A stretch of 64,000 nt of DNA from Tridacna crocea (lineage: Eukaryota; Mollusca; Bivalvia; Cardiida; Cardiidae): contig OX031057.1 in assembly GCA_943736015.1 (NCBI GenBank), positions 42,680,501 to 42,744,500 of the forward strand, given 5' to 3'. The position numbers and the translations under genes are program-made. The notes under the pieces were generated by a model that saw only the letters and a program-made list of their open reading frames with translations, was not told where the DNA came from and ran no database searches. Positions 43,235 through 53,477 of the stretch are shown here, piece after piece. Within the stretch, counting starts at the first letter, position 1. Every line of letters begins with the position of its first letter.

Positions 43235-43470
43235 ATAAACCCTTTGCCAAACAATCCCATTGTTTTATCCACCCTGGCAAATTAGGCTTAAGAAAACAAT
43301 GTGAAAAAAGGAGAAAACACTGGTAATCATTATTATCTCTTTTTTCACACTGTTATTTTACACTATCCTAGACATACTCCTAAAACCTGAACCACATTTG
43401 ATTTGTTGTATGCAAATGTTTTGAACTGTAACAAGTTCCAAATTTTAGCATTCAAGCGGTAAAGAGTTAA
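43235..43470 (+). mobile_element. family A MITE, old copy
   Basis: CCCTTTGCCAAACAATCCC left end; right end AGCGGTAAAGAGTTAA; stem heavily diverged. Confidence 0.65.
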
Positions 43471-43757
43471 ACGTTTTTGATCATACAAGATTACAGCTGG
43501 GTCATAACAAAATAATGAAAATATTTTTTTTTTGCATTACCCATAACCTATCTGTTAAAATTTTGATATTCCTCAGTATTTTATCTAGGTACAAGGGTTG
43601 CTTTAATCGTCGCGCTTTTCTCCCCCATATTTAGCGCTAGACAACAACCTTAGATTATCAGAGGACAAATTTTTACACAATTCCAAATTCAAAGCATAAA
43701 ATTATCAACCAACACCAAGTATTTAAAGTAGTTAAAAAATGTAGCATCTGCAAATGG

Positions 43758-44190
43758 TTGGTTGGGTGTATTGGGGTTTAATGCCACTTTAACCATTTAC
43801 TCCATAGATACTCATTTCTACGCATTGCTTGTAGGAGCATTTGGAAAACATCGTGGCAAAAGGTGAAATTGCTTGTGACGAGCAATTTCACCTTTTGCCA
43901 CAATGTTTTCTACACAATAAAAAGTTGTCATATACACATAAGAAACAGTTTCACCCTTGCTGTTATTTAGGGTCAATTAGAGATACCACTGAAATACCTT
44001 ATGGGGTAAAGGGTTAACAGCTAAGGTCATATCATGGTGGTCGGTGACGCACATGTGTTTCCTGGCTTTCTCATACCAGTACTTACACAACTTTATTTCC
44101 AAAGCCACCGACTACTTTTCTCACAAGCTTCAGCAGAGGTGAGAGGCGAAAATACACCGGAAAGTAAGTTCGCCTCAACCGGGTATAGAA
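43758..44190 (-). mobile_element. SINE interrupted by a family B MITE
   Basis: The 3' end TTGGGGTTTAATGCCACT (43771) and the body CAGCTAAGGTCATATCATGG onward (44018-44190) are two halves of the SINE seen whole at 18057-18305. Between them lies the B element. The tRNA head is missing. Confidence 0.8.
43789..44017 (-). mobile_element. family B MITE inserted in the SINE
   Basis: TTAA at 43789-43792 and 44014-44017 flank CCATTTACTCCATAGATAC...TATGGGGTAAAGGG. The stem is perfect except for one base (GCTTGTGACGAGC). The empty site in the related SINE carries one TTAA, so these are target duplications. Confidence 0.92.
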
Positions 44191-44355
44191 CATGTGGTAA
44201 TGGGAGAAAATGCTAGTCACCTGAATATTTCCAATCCTTTTATAAGAAAAATTCTATAACTGGACCCATATTCAAATTTATCATCTGCAGATACTGTGAA
44301 CTTGGATAAATCTAAAGTTTCGGCATAAAGTAACGAAACATGAGTAAGTAGACAT

Positions 44356-44765
44356 CATCTTCGCAAGCCAAGGCTGACAATTCACTATGCTACTCTACCC
44401 TTGGCGGATTGAGCTTGATTTTTACATTCCCCTGATACGCTTTTTCATTGGATGCAGCCAGCTCTAACTGCAACGAATGAAATCACTGGTAGCATTTCAT
44501 CTTTGATGAAAATAGCACAAGGTTGCTCCCTTTCCAATAGAAGGTAAACATAGAAACCCGCGTGGATGTCTGCTTATCAATTCATGTGTACCGGTATTCG
44601 TAAGCGGTTTGTAAAACGATATTACATTGGCTTTTAGAAATATGATGTAAAGGGGGGTAATTAAACCAGCATCCAATAGAGGGCATGTCGCAGGAATCTG
44701 GAAATCGGGCTCAACCAGCCAAGGCAAGATACGTGTAGTGATCGTAAACTTGGCTCGCGAAGATG
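44356..44765. mobile_element. family G element with 8-bp target duplication
   Basis: Ends CATCTTCGCAAGCCAAGG and GGCTCGCGAAGATG are inverted repeats. GTAGACAT occurs directly outside both (44348-44355, 44766-44773). An 8-bp duplication (9-10 if the border shifts) suits hAT or Mutator-like transposition; I cannot choose. Confidence 0.72.
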
Positions 44766-44854
44766 GTAGACATCAGCTCATTGAAATAATTATGAATCCT
44801 TCAACCCTTGAATTTTACCCTGCTAACAGAAATAAGCTATGTTCTGTAAACAGG

Positions 44855-45000
44855 GAATAAAATGCATCTGCAAAAAGTATTGTCTCCACAGGCTTACAAA
44901 AGTCAAAACTTCCTTTTTTTGTGAAATTTAATTTTCTGCATGTCCAAGGACCATTCTACCTTATGACTCAGGGTTTTTTTTTTTTTAACAAAACAAGTTT
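44855..45000. repeat. D2 repeat, diverged
   Basis: AAAATGCATCTGCAAAAAGTATTG and CATGTCCAAGGACCATTCTACC match 1042-1215 and 56055-56215. Confidence 0.5.
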
Positions 45001-45056
45001 TATGGATCAATAATCATGCCACTACTGTAGTTGGTATATCGCATCATAGACCTGCA

Positions 45057-45104
45057 TTAACCCTTTACCCAAACCTAAAATTTTGTTGCTTGGTAACGGA
45101 TTAA
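45057..45104 (+). mobile_element. micro-MITE: family A ends only
   Basis: A 48-bp element, TTAACCCTTTACCCAAACCT...TTGCTTGGTAACGGATTAA, holding just the two ends, with everything between deleted. Confidence 0.7.
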
Positions 45105-45345
45105 GGTACAACTTTGTAAGGGATGAAATCAAACCTATGTAGATTATGGTGGGCCTTTTTTTTCTGATTCAGAGACTGGGGCAATCTCTCTTTGGTAGGA
45201 CACTGTATAAGCATCTCTACTGATAGACAGCTTAGACAGCTTCTACAATTACAGTGTTTTTCCAGACTCCCCATGTCTTTGAAATTTGACCACAAAATTT
45301 TCTCTGTATCTCCCAAAATCTAAATGTTTCCTTTCTTTGAATTAT

Positions 45346-45546
45346 TTAACCCTTTACCCTATAGAGGAGGCCTTTTACAACATTGTGGGAAAAGGCGAAA
45401 ATGCTAACCAGCATTTTCTCTTCTTTCCACAATGTTTTCTACCCTATCACTGCAAGATTGCATCATTTGAACCACATTTAACTTTTTATCTGCAAATGCT
45501 TTCAATTTCGACTAGGCTAACAGTTTGTCATCTGTTAAAGGATTAA
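45346..45546 (+). mobile_element. family A MITE, short left arm
   Basis: CCCTTTACCCTATAGAGGAGG left end (partly B-like) then an A stem and A right arm. TTAA both ends. Confidence 0.78.
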
Positions 45547-45876
45547 AGAAAGGTTAAAAAAGAACAGTCTTGTTTTATAGTATAGAGTAAATATTCATAT
45601 AATAATGTTATTTTTTTTTAACTTTTCTCCTTAAATTAATACCATTCATACTAGTAAAGTAGCTGTGAAATAATGCTCATGCCATGCCAAAGGTCTGTAT
45701 AATCTCTAGTGATTGCAAAATTATTTGAACCTTGGCGTGAATACATATTTTTGATACTGTAACAAAAAACTAATAAGTAAAATAACAAAATCAATGTCAC
45801 AAGGGACTTTTTATCTTGTTCCAAATTCAGTTTGCCAACATAGGCAACAGCAACTTGCTAATCCAATGAAGGACCT
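45547..45876. other. unassigned intergenic sequence
   Basis: AT-rich; nothing recognised. Confidence 0.3.
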
Positions 45877-46077
45877 TTAAACCTTTACAAAAAATCACAA
45901 GTTTTAGCAAGTGTAAGGAAAACAGCTTGTAAAACCAATATTTCCTCCTTTTCTCACAATATTTTTTACCGTTGGAACGACAGTTTTCAATTTCTGTATT
46001 ACTTTAATTTTTTGGTCTAATTATATCAGTTTTAACTTTTGGCAAATCTGACCTGCTGTCATTTGGTAAAGGCTTAA
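45877..46077 (+). mobile_element. family A MITE, old copy
   Basis: AACCTTTACAAAAAATCACAAG left, decayed stem, right end CATTTGGTAAAGGCTTAA. Confidence 0.6.
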
Positions 46078-46103
46078 CTCCTTAAAGCACACAACCTTTA
46101 TAA

Positions 46104-46464
46104 CTTTAACTCTTTATCAAATGTTAAAACTTTAGACTGGTCCAAATTGAAAGCATTTGCAGACATCTATCAGACCTTAAGAGTCACATGCCCAACCACA
46201 TATCATAGAGATTCATTGACGTAAGTTTCAAATTATTCCAATGCAAACTATAGGAGGAGTTGCGCACACAAGAAATTGCTAACGGACTGATAGATGGACG
46301 TATGACCGAGGCCATAATGTAATATGACGCTTTGGGTGTATAAAAAGGAGGCAATGATGAAAACAGTGTTTTCAACTTAATCAAAGACAGAAATAATCCC
46401 ATAAAACTACAAAATTCTTTCAATTTAGTCCAGTCCAAAACTTTGTTGTCTGGTAAAGAGTTAT
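46104..46464. mobile_element. right-right family A MITE interrupted by another repeat
   Basis: Left piece 46104-46165 (CTTTAGACTGGTCCAAATTG) and right piece 46345-46464 (CAGTCCAAAACTTTGTTGTC) are inverted right arms. Between them lies about 180 bp with AGGAGTTGCGCACACAAGAA + ATTGCTAACGGACTGA, related to the inner part of the foldback element. Confidence 0.6.
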
Positions 46465-46486
46465 CCCTTTTCTATCAGACCTTATG

Positions 46487-46552
46487 CAGACAGTGTAGAT
46501 CAAGATCAGACTGCATAGAATGTGCAATCTGATCTTGGATCTACACTGTCCA
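46487..46552. repeat. E hairpin repeat, best copy
   Basis: GTGTAGATCAAGATCAGACT pairs with AATCTGATCTTGGATCTACAC around TGCATAGAATGTGC; arms of about 23 bp. Confidence 0.75.
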
Positions 46553-46662
46553 AGGAGATATTATTCCCTAAAACATAACTTTGAAACAGCAATATTAGGG
46601 TCTTTACTATCAAATTAAACAGTTACATTTTAAGAGAAAAGGGTTGAGTTATGCACAAAGCT

Positions 46663-46893
46663 TAACCCTTTACCACACGACAAGATTTTAGTCCTAATTC
46701 TGAGTCAAAAGCATTTTCTGATTACAGTTGCCATGTGGCTCCTATGAAATTATTTTTCTTTGAAAGAGAAGAAAACATTTTTGGGAAAAGGAGAAAATGC
46801 TGGTAACAAGCATTTTCTCCTTTTCCCAAAATGTTTTCCAAAACCTTCTCTTTCAGAGGTGTTAAAATTCGTCATTGTGTGGTAAAGGGTTAA
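46663..46893 (-). mobile_element. family A MITE with flipped hairpin centre
   Basis: TTAA both ends. Right arm first, yet the centre is GGTAAC. The stem carries a matched TTTTTGGGAAAAGG / CCTTTTCCCAAAA change. Confidence 0.82.
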
Positions 46894-46929
46894 CTCTATG
46901 CATTTGCAGACAATAATAAACCCTATAGA

Positions 46930-47143
46930 TCTAGCACACAAAGACGACTTTTAACAACCCTGACAGTGAGAAATTTTGAGAACATTTCAGGAAAAGGAGA
47001 AAATGCTGGTAACCAGCAATTTCTTCTATTCCTGCAACGTTTTCTAGCTTATCAAGAACAAACACTTTCATTCGGGCTACCTTCAATTTGTCACCTATGT
47101 TCAATGGACCAGTCTGAAATCTTGTCATCTGGTAGAGAGTTAA
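46930..47143 (+). mobile_element. family A MITE, diverged
   Basis: ACACAAAGACGACTTTTAAC left arm without TTAA; right end TGGTAGAGAGTTAA. Confidence 0.65.
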
Positions 47144-47167
47144 ACATTTAGGCTCAACTTACAGAAG

Positions 47168-47307
47168 TTGCCTTTGATAGGATAGAAATCATTATGGGAA
47201 AAGGAGAAAATGCTGGTAACCAGCATTTTCTCCTTTTCCCACAATGTTTTCACATGTTATTTTGCACCAGGTCATTGAAAGTTGGGATTGTGCAGTATAG
47301 AGTCAAA
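47168..47307 (-). mobile_element. family A MITE, outer arm lost
   Basis: Perfect stem with centre GGTAACC, then the left-type arm GGTCATTGAAAGTTGGGATTG; the right arm is missing. Confidence 0.7.
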
Positions 47308-47512
47308 AACAAAAGAAATGATAGCAATCATAACCTGGACCACAGACATCATGCTGTGTTCCTGTTCTTTAGTGGTGCAGTCAAGTCCTGCTTGAATGTA
47401 ATTAAAATTATGTAATATTCCAAGCACAGTTTTTGGTTGCATAACAATGATAATAGGTAACCAATATCTAGCTTTTAACCTGTACAGGTTGCAGATACAA
47501 TCTGTTTTTAAT

Positions 47513-48869
47513 ATATATGTCGTAGTCCAAACTGGAATCCAGGCAGATCCGGAATCTGCCTAGACCAAACTGGAATTTGTCTATTACAAATCAGGATTCC
47601 AGTTTAGCTTTGCAGCTCTACAATCTGCCTGAACCAAATTTTAATAATTTCTCGTTGAATTTAGGGCGTCTACATATGAATCATCTTACCATTAAACGTA
47701 AACCCCAAAATAAAAGAAGTTTTAGTCAGAAATTCAGAGTAAATATAAATTTTGAATGTTTTGTACTAATAAAAAAGGTGGAAAAAAAGAGCGATTGTGG
47801 AAAAAATCATTTAAAATGCTTAAAATGAAAATACCTCTCAATTGTAAACATAATTAAATCAAATATTAAAAAAAAAAATATTAGAAAACAATGCATTTTG
47901 GTCTACACAAAATTTGAATTCTAATTTGGTCTACCGTGTTTTGGTGCGTATAACACGCACATTTTTTCAGCTCAGATTAATTTCAAACTGGGGACTGCGT
48001 GTTATACACTACAATAGGCAAAACCATGTTTTTTTCCTGCTTGAAAGTCGGTCGTATACCTGTCCAAAGTGGGTGGGGGCGTAGGTACAAAACGGCAAAG
48101 TTCTCTCGCCACAGCCTTAACTTTCGTCATCATCCCATTTCAACGTTTACCGATTAAAAAAAAAACATAATGTTTTAATTTTGTTAACATGTACTTGTAC
48201 ATTCTGAATTTGTCAATTAGGATTCGTAATATCCCGATTCTATCAGCCATTTTGGCAATGGCGAACGTACCCCGGAATGATAAATATTGATTTACTGTTA
48301 TCGTCTGATTCGTCTCATATTTTCTTTTATTTTTTGTACAAAAAGCTAAAATTTAACACTTATAAAAGAGTAAAATAACGATTCAAAAAGAAATGAACGA
48401 TTTAAAAATATATTTATCGCTATTTTTTACAAAAACCGTGATTTACATCATATAGATCTATGTTTATTTCACACCTGTCACATTTGTCGATCGAGGTGAG
48501 AAAATAGGAGATTAACAACGATATGGTCGTCAGTTCAATGTGTGAATTTGCAAATGTCATAAGCTGGCATGTTTTTGTAATCCCCCGAGTACACATCGAA
48601 TCATTACCATTTCCTCTTTGATTAAAAATGGTTATTTCCCTTTGATAAAGTATCGCCATTTACAAATTTTCAAGACGGCGACCTAAGCTTCACATGTTAC
48701 GATATTTTGGTAAATTTTTGATGCGTGTTGTACATCTGAACAACCTTTTTCCCTCGGATCTGATGCTGAAAAAGGCCTGCGTGTTATACATGCCTGCGTG
48801 GTATACACAGCGTTTTACGGTAGGCAGATTCCGGATCTGCCTAGATTCCAATCTGGCCTACGACATATA
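47513..48869. mobile_element. palindromic element containing the CCGT element
   Basis: Outer inverted repeats ATATATGTCGTAGTCCAAAC...CAGATCCGGAATCTGCC (47513-47561) and GGCAGATTCCGGATCTGCC...GGCCTACGACATATA (48823-48869). An element of about 470 bp is split at a TA by the 891-bp element at 47932-48822. Further GAATCCAGGCAG/CTGCCTGAACC repeats lie inside the left part. Confidence 0.75.
47932..48822. mobile_element. non-autonomous DNA element, TA target, CCGT ends (copy 2)
   Basis: Nearly identical to 29341-30247 along its length, with small indels (e.g. the GGGCG stretch at 48080). TA at both borders joins cleanly to the split host palindrome. Confidence 0.8.
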
Positions 48870-49157
48870 CATAGCATGCATGGGCAAAAGGGAGCTTAAT
48901 GCATCGACGATCTCCATGTTAATGATACTAAGTGAACAATCACATACTAATGGATCCATGAAATCCATCTTTTTATAGAACGTCTTACCGTAGTTATGAG
49001 GTAAAGAGGTCCTTCAACACACAGGAAATTTACCAATAGCAAAACGTTTTAGTGAGCCGATATTTTTCGCAGCTGCATTAAACCCCCTTTTGCCAGATTG
49101 TAGCACATATATTTAAGTCAATTGCACTGGCAAAAGGTTCGATGCGTTTCTGTGATG
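48870..49157. other. unassigned intergenic sequence
   Basis: No feature recognised. Confidence 0.3.
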
Positions 49158-49355
49158 CAGAGCTCCAGATAAGAGGGAGTGATGATATTCCAAACTAAGT
49201 AATCATTTCTCTTCGAAACCCAATGTTGTGGGTACTCATTAGAATTGTCTCAATGAGACCATTCTAATGAGTACCCACAACATAAGGTTTATTGGCGAAC
49301 AAATAAAATTGTCACTTTTAATATCAAAATTACTCCCTGAGACTAACTGGAGTTC
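49158..49355. mobile_element. family C palindromic MITE
   Basis: CAGAGCTCCAGATAAGAGGG left, CTAACTGGAGTTCTG right; long inner palindrome TTGTGGGTACTCATTAGAAT / ATTCTAATGAGTACCCACAA. Confidence 0.83.
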
Positions 49356-49489
49356 TGTGAATGCATATACAAGTCAAGTCATCATATTATTATCATGGAT
49401 TCATAATATCTATTTTGTCTAAAAATCAGCTAAATACTGTGATAGAAAGGTCCTTGAACATACAGTATACTGACCAAAGGTAAAAAAAA

Positions 49490-49558
49490 ATCACTGATCA
49501 AGGTCAGTCTGTGCATACTGCAGAGGCTGACCTTGGTCAATACATTTTTGCAGATCCA
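49490..49558. repeat. D2 short hairpin repeat
   Basis: GATCAAGGTCAGTCTGTGCA pairs with CAGAGGCTGACCTTGGTC. Confidence 0.65.
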
Positions 49559-49788
49559 TTAACTCTTTACCACATGGGCAAATTTTAGATCAGTCCAAAT
49601 TAAAAGCATTTGCAGATGACAAAAATAAATGTGACTGAAAAATTGAAATTTGGTTTGGGAAGGATGGAAAACATTGTGGGAAAAGGAGAAAATGCTGGTT
49701 ACCAGCATTTTCTCCTTTTCCCACAATGTTTTCAAAAGGTTCTTTTCTCAGGGTCATTAAAAGTCAGGATTGTGTTGTAATGGGTTAA
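49559..49788 (-). mobile_element. family A MITE, first of a duplicated pair
   Basis: TTAA both ends; perfect stem with centre GGTTACC. Confidence 0.9.
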
Positions 49789-50014
49789 GCCACCTTTTCA
49801 GACAGCACAGTTGATTTGTTAAATGTGACTGAAAAATTGAAATTTGGTTTGGGAAGGATGGAAAACATTGTGGGAAAAGGAGAAAATGCTGGTTACCAGC
49901 ATTTTCTCCTTTTCCCACAATGTTTTCAAAAGGCTCTTTTCTCAGGATCGTTAAAAGTCGGGATTGTGTGGTAATGTGTTAAATCACCTTTTCAGACAGC
50001 ACGGTTGATTTTTT
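49627..50014 (-). repeat. 194-bp tandem duplication across a MITE
   Basis: The segment from AAATGTGACTGAAAAATTGA through the stem, the left arm and 30 bp of flank (CACCTTTTCAGACAGCAC) is repeated with period 194 (49627 and 49821). The second copy therefore has stem and left arm but no right-arm end. Confidence 0.9.
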
Positions 50015-50029
50015 TCTACCATTACCACA

Positions 50030-50255
50030 TTATTACAGTTATATTGCAGCACCATGTGCATCTATCTATGCTTCCTGAGGTTTCTTTTATCAGTTCTTTG
50101 TACTATATTTCCAATCCACTAACTGCTTTCCCACATACGCAATTGGCTCAAATACTCATCAACACTGAAAGATGAACAAATCCTGTCCTAATGACAACCA
50201 TCACTGCTCAGGAGAAGAGTTGGCTATTTTAGCTGTGAATTACCATTGATCCCCT
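50030..50255 (-). mobile_element. SINE body fragment
   Basis: ATCTATCTATGCTTCCTGAGG and TTTCCAATCCACTAACTGC follow the SINE at 32685 without its tRNA head. Confidence 0.55.
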
Positions 50256-50271
50256 TGTTTCAAATCTTATA

Positions 50272-50460
50272 ACAGAGTTCCAAATAGAAAGAGTGATTTT
50301 CATTTCAAAATTGAATTAATTCTGCTCCACTAAATCCTATGTTATGGGTACTCATTTGAATTGTATCATCCACACAATTCTAATGAGTACCCACAACAGA
50401 GAATTTCATAGAGAAATCAAGGATTTCGAAAACCATCACTCCATCTTATTTGAAGCTCTG
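50272..50460. mobile_element. family C palindromic MITE
   Basis: CAGAGTTCCAAATAGAAAGAG left and CTTATTTGAAGCTCTG right; inner ATGGGTACTCATTTGAAT / ATTCTAATGAGTACCCAC. Confidence 0.78.
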
Positions 50461-50765
50461 CCCTAAATAACCAACTGAACTATCACACTATGTTTCAAAT
50501 AGTATGGCATACTGAGAGACTGCTCATACATTCAATTTGTATATTTGTCATTATGTTTTTACTGAAATGTACATAACAAAAGAAGTTCATAACTCAGATC
50601 ACACTGTAGATGTTATGTTCATTTAGATACAAGGTATATAGTATCGAAGGAACAAGAAGTCCTGCCCGCCACAATGGTAAAAAGTAGGACCCAGTAGTGG
50701 CCCAGTAAGCGAGCCTTACATGATCTGCTGTGTTTTTCATGGGAGTCTCCCTGGGTGAAACTCTT
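50461..50765. other. unassigned intergenic sequence
   Basis: No feature recognised. Confidence 0.3.
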
Positions 50766-50982
50766 TAACTCTTTACCACACAATATCCCAACTTTTAAAG
50801 AGAAAGCCTATGAAAACATTTATGACTAGTCCAAATTGGCAGCATATGCAAATGACAAAATAAACCTGAACCAAAAATTGAAATTTTATTTGGAAAGTAA
50901 GAAAACATTGTGGGAAAAGGAGATGTTTTTAAGGCTTTCTTTCTCAGGGTCTTTCAAAGTCAGGATTGTGTGGTAAGGAGTT
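50766..50982. mobile_element. rearranged family A MITE
   Basis: Starts with a left arm (CTCTTTACCACACAATATCCC), switches after GAAAACATTTATGAC to an inverted right arm, then has one stem arm and an inverted left arm (CTCAGGGTCTTTCAAAGTCAGG). It looks like a template switch between two copies. Confidence 0.6.
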
Positions 50983-51061
50983 TAGTTAAACTTTCCAGTT
51001 CTCAGTCAAAAACTCATATAATGCATTTTCAAAGGGATTATGGGCAGAAAGATATCTCCAA

Positions 51062-51132
51062 ATCGGACAGTGTAGATCCAAGATCAGACTGCAAGGTCTG
51101 TACAGTCTGGTCTTGATCTAAACCTGCCCTTT
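51062..51132. repeat. E hairpin repeat
   Basis: GTGTAGATCCAAGATCAGACT pairs with AGTCTGGTCTTGATCTA. Confidence 0.68.
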
Positions 51133-51172
51133 GAGTTGTGCTTAGCTACCAAAGGTTAAAACCATCTCATGA

Positions 51173-51364
51173 TTAACCCAATGCCCACCTTTGACATTCT
51201 TAGAAAAGAAGCATTTTAACTGGTAACCAGCATTTTCTCCTTTTCCCTCAATGTTTTCTACCCTTTCCAAATCAAATTTCAATTTTTAATTCACATTTAT
51301 TTTGTTGTCTGGAATGCTTTCATTTTGGACTAGTCCAAAATTTTGTTGTTTGGTAAAGAGTTAA
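51173..51364 (+). mobile_element. family A MITE lacking one stem arm
   Basis: TTAA both ends; GAAGCATTTTAACTGGTAACC skips the first stem arm. Confidence 0.8.
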
Positions 51365-51530
51365 AGGCATTGTGGGAAAGGGAGAAAATGCTGGTAACCT
51401 GCATTTTCTCCTTTTCCCACAATGTTTTCTAACCTATCACAGAAAATTTGCATAATTTGAGCCACAGTGAAATTGTCGTCTGCAAATGCTTTCAATTTTA
51501 AGAAAGCTATAATTTTGTTGTATGGTCAAA
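51361..51530 (+). mobile_element. family A MITE, left arm lost, abutting
   Basis: After the shared TTAA it begins inside the stem (GGCATTGTGGGAAAGGGAG); the right arm ends GTTGTATGG. Confidence 0.7.
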
Positions 51531-51546
51531 ATTTATTGGTGAAATA

Positions 51547-51778
51547 TTAAGTCCTTACAATACGACAAAATTTTAGGGTTGTCCAAATTGAAAGCATTTT
51601 GCAGATGACTAAATAAAAGTGACTGAAAATTTGAAATTTGTTTCGGGAACCGTAGAAAACACTGTGGGAAAAGCAGAAAATGCTGGTTACCAGCATTTTC
51701 TCCTTTTCCCACAATGTTTTCTAATTTAACTTCTTTCTCAGGGACGTCAAAAGTAGGGATTGTGTGGTAAGAGGTTAA
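51547..51778 (-). mobile_element. family A MITE, full length
   Basis: TTAA both ends. The stem mixes CACTG on one arm and CAATG on the other. Confidence 0.85.
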
Positions 51779-51811
51779 CAAAACAAGGGATGGAAATTCA
51801 AATTGATGATC

Positions 51812-51965
51812 TCTTAATCCTTTACAACATAATCACTACTTTAAATGACCCTGAGGAGGTATGCCTTTGAAAAAAAAATAGGAAAAGAAGAGAATAATGG
51901 AAACTAGTATTTTCTCTTTTTCCAAAAATGTTTTCCACCCTTTCAATGACATATTCCGCTGTTTG
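51812..51965 (+). mobile_element. family A MITE fragment
   Basis: TCCTTTACAACATAATCACTAC left arm and a weak stem (AGAGAATAATGGAAACTAG). Confidence 0.55.
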
Positions 51966-51967
51966 AG

Positions 51968-52030
51968 AAGAGCTCCAAAGAATAGGGGGTGATGACATTC
52001 CAAATCCGTTATTTCTCTTTTATTTTTACC
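51968..52030. mobile_element. family C MITE, one end only
   Basis: AGAGCTCCAAAGAATAGGGG followed by TGATGACATTCCAAATCCGT; no second half. Confidence 0.5.
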
Positions 52031-53475
52031 TCAGTTAGGTTACTTATTACATCATTTTGATTCGTCACAATGCCAAAACTTATCAATTAGAATGCATTTG
52101 ATTTTGAAAAAGTAATGATTCATCTTTGAATTTTACAATCGTCGAAAGGGTCAATCAGTAGACTGTACTTTTATCTGTACTACAGTGAACTAGCGGGCCA
52201 TAAATGAACTGGCTGAAACTGACACAGTAAGAGGAATAACTGCTCAGTCGGGTAATTTTTAATCTAAACTATAACTAGTAAAACGCAATAACTGTGTTTT
52301 AAACTTTTATTTATTTACACAATGGGTGATAAAAACCACTATCACTTAGTCACTTACAGCTTTAGATCAGCATAACTCGTTTGTGAGGTGTTTTTTCCTT
52401 CGTGTTGATCAGCAGGTAAGTACGTTCTTCAGATGAAATTTTGCAAAGTCCTTTGATTATGCACTTTTAAGACGCTCCCCCAACTTCAATCTCAATATTC
52501 CAGGGAAAAAAATGTGTCTTATAGGCTAGCATATACAGTACATGTTTTGTGGTTTTGTTCAACAATCGACAATATTTAGTAATAATTTCTACAGGAAGTC
52601 AATCTTGCATGCGCAGTAGTCATATTTTCATGGAAAAACCAAATCGAACTGAAATAGATTTAGTAGAACAGAGTCCACGGGCTATTTTTTCCGTTAAGAA
52701 TGTGTCATAAATTTTAATGTGACTGTCATCATTTTGTCAGAGTGTTTTGGTTTTTTAGCAAGAATTTCCTATTGTCAAAATCTTTTTCTTGGAATACTGT
52801 AGTTTCATCTTGACGACAACCGAAAATGAGTCGCTAAGATGTTTACATAGGCAGATGAGCAAAGTGATATATGCCAATCTTGCATAACTTAAAAATAACA
52901 TCTCATCCGGGAGAAGCAGAGTCATAAAATAAAGCTAAAAACAAATGGACCGTAACCAAAATATATCTAGATCAAATTAAATCTAGATAAAAAACATTCA
53001 TCTTAGACCTTGAATGGGACGCTGAATTTGCACCGTTGGTTTCTGTTTGATACGGAGGAAAATGTCATGTTTTCTCTGACAGTTTAATAAACTGAAGATC
53101 TAATGAAGGATCTGATAACATATTATATCTCAATGGTTTTGTCCTTTCAAACTCACATAATGTATTTTTTATCCTAAGTTAGACTAAAATGTATATTCAA
53201 TAGTGCTTTCACAATGGATAAGTCTAGTTTTTCCTCCGGGAAAGAAATCGTAATCGAGAAAATTAACAGAGAAACATTTATTATTCATCTCAACATGCCA
53301 TTGTCCTTTTTTTTTATAATTTTGGTAAATAAGCAAGAAAAATAACATAGATTTAGATATATTTCATACGTTTCTTCATTTTGAAAAAGTGGTCTAGTAG
53401 AAATCTGAAGTGGTCTAGTAAATATTTCAAATTACTGGTCCACTGGTCTAGGTGAAAAAAATGTTAATGTCGAAC
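52031..53475. other. largely unassigned intergenic sequence
   Basis: No MITE for about 1.4 kb. Near 52490-52543 a GTCTTATAGGCTAGCATATA + CAGTA stretch resembles one end of a TA-target element. A donor-like CAG|GTAAGTAC lies at 52415. No coding exon is supported. Confidence 0.35.
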
Positions 53476-53477
53476 CC

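Noticed and set aside
52361..52415. Plus-strand exon candidate, acceptor CACTTACAG and donor CAG|GTAAGT
   Set aside because: 18 open codons between splice-like sites are not enough; no neighbouring exon fits.
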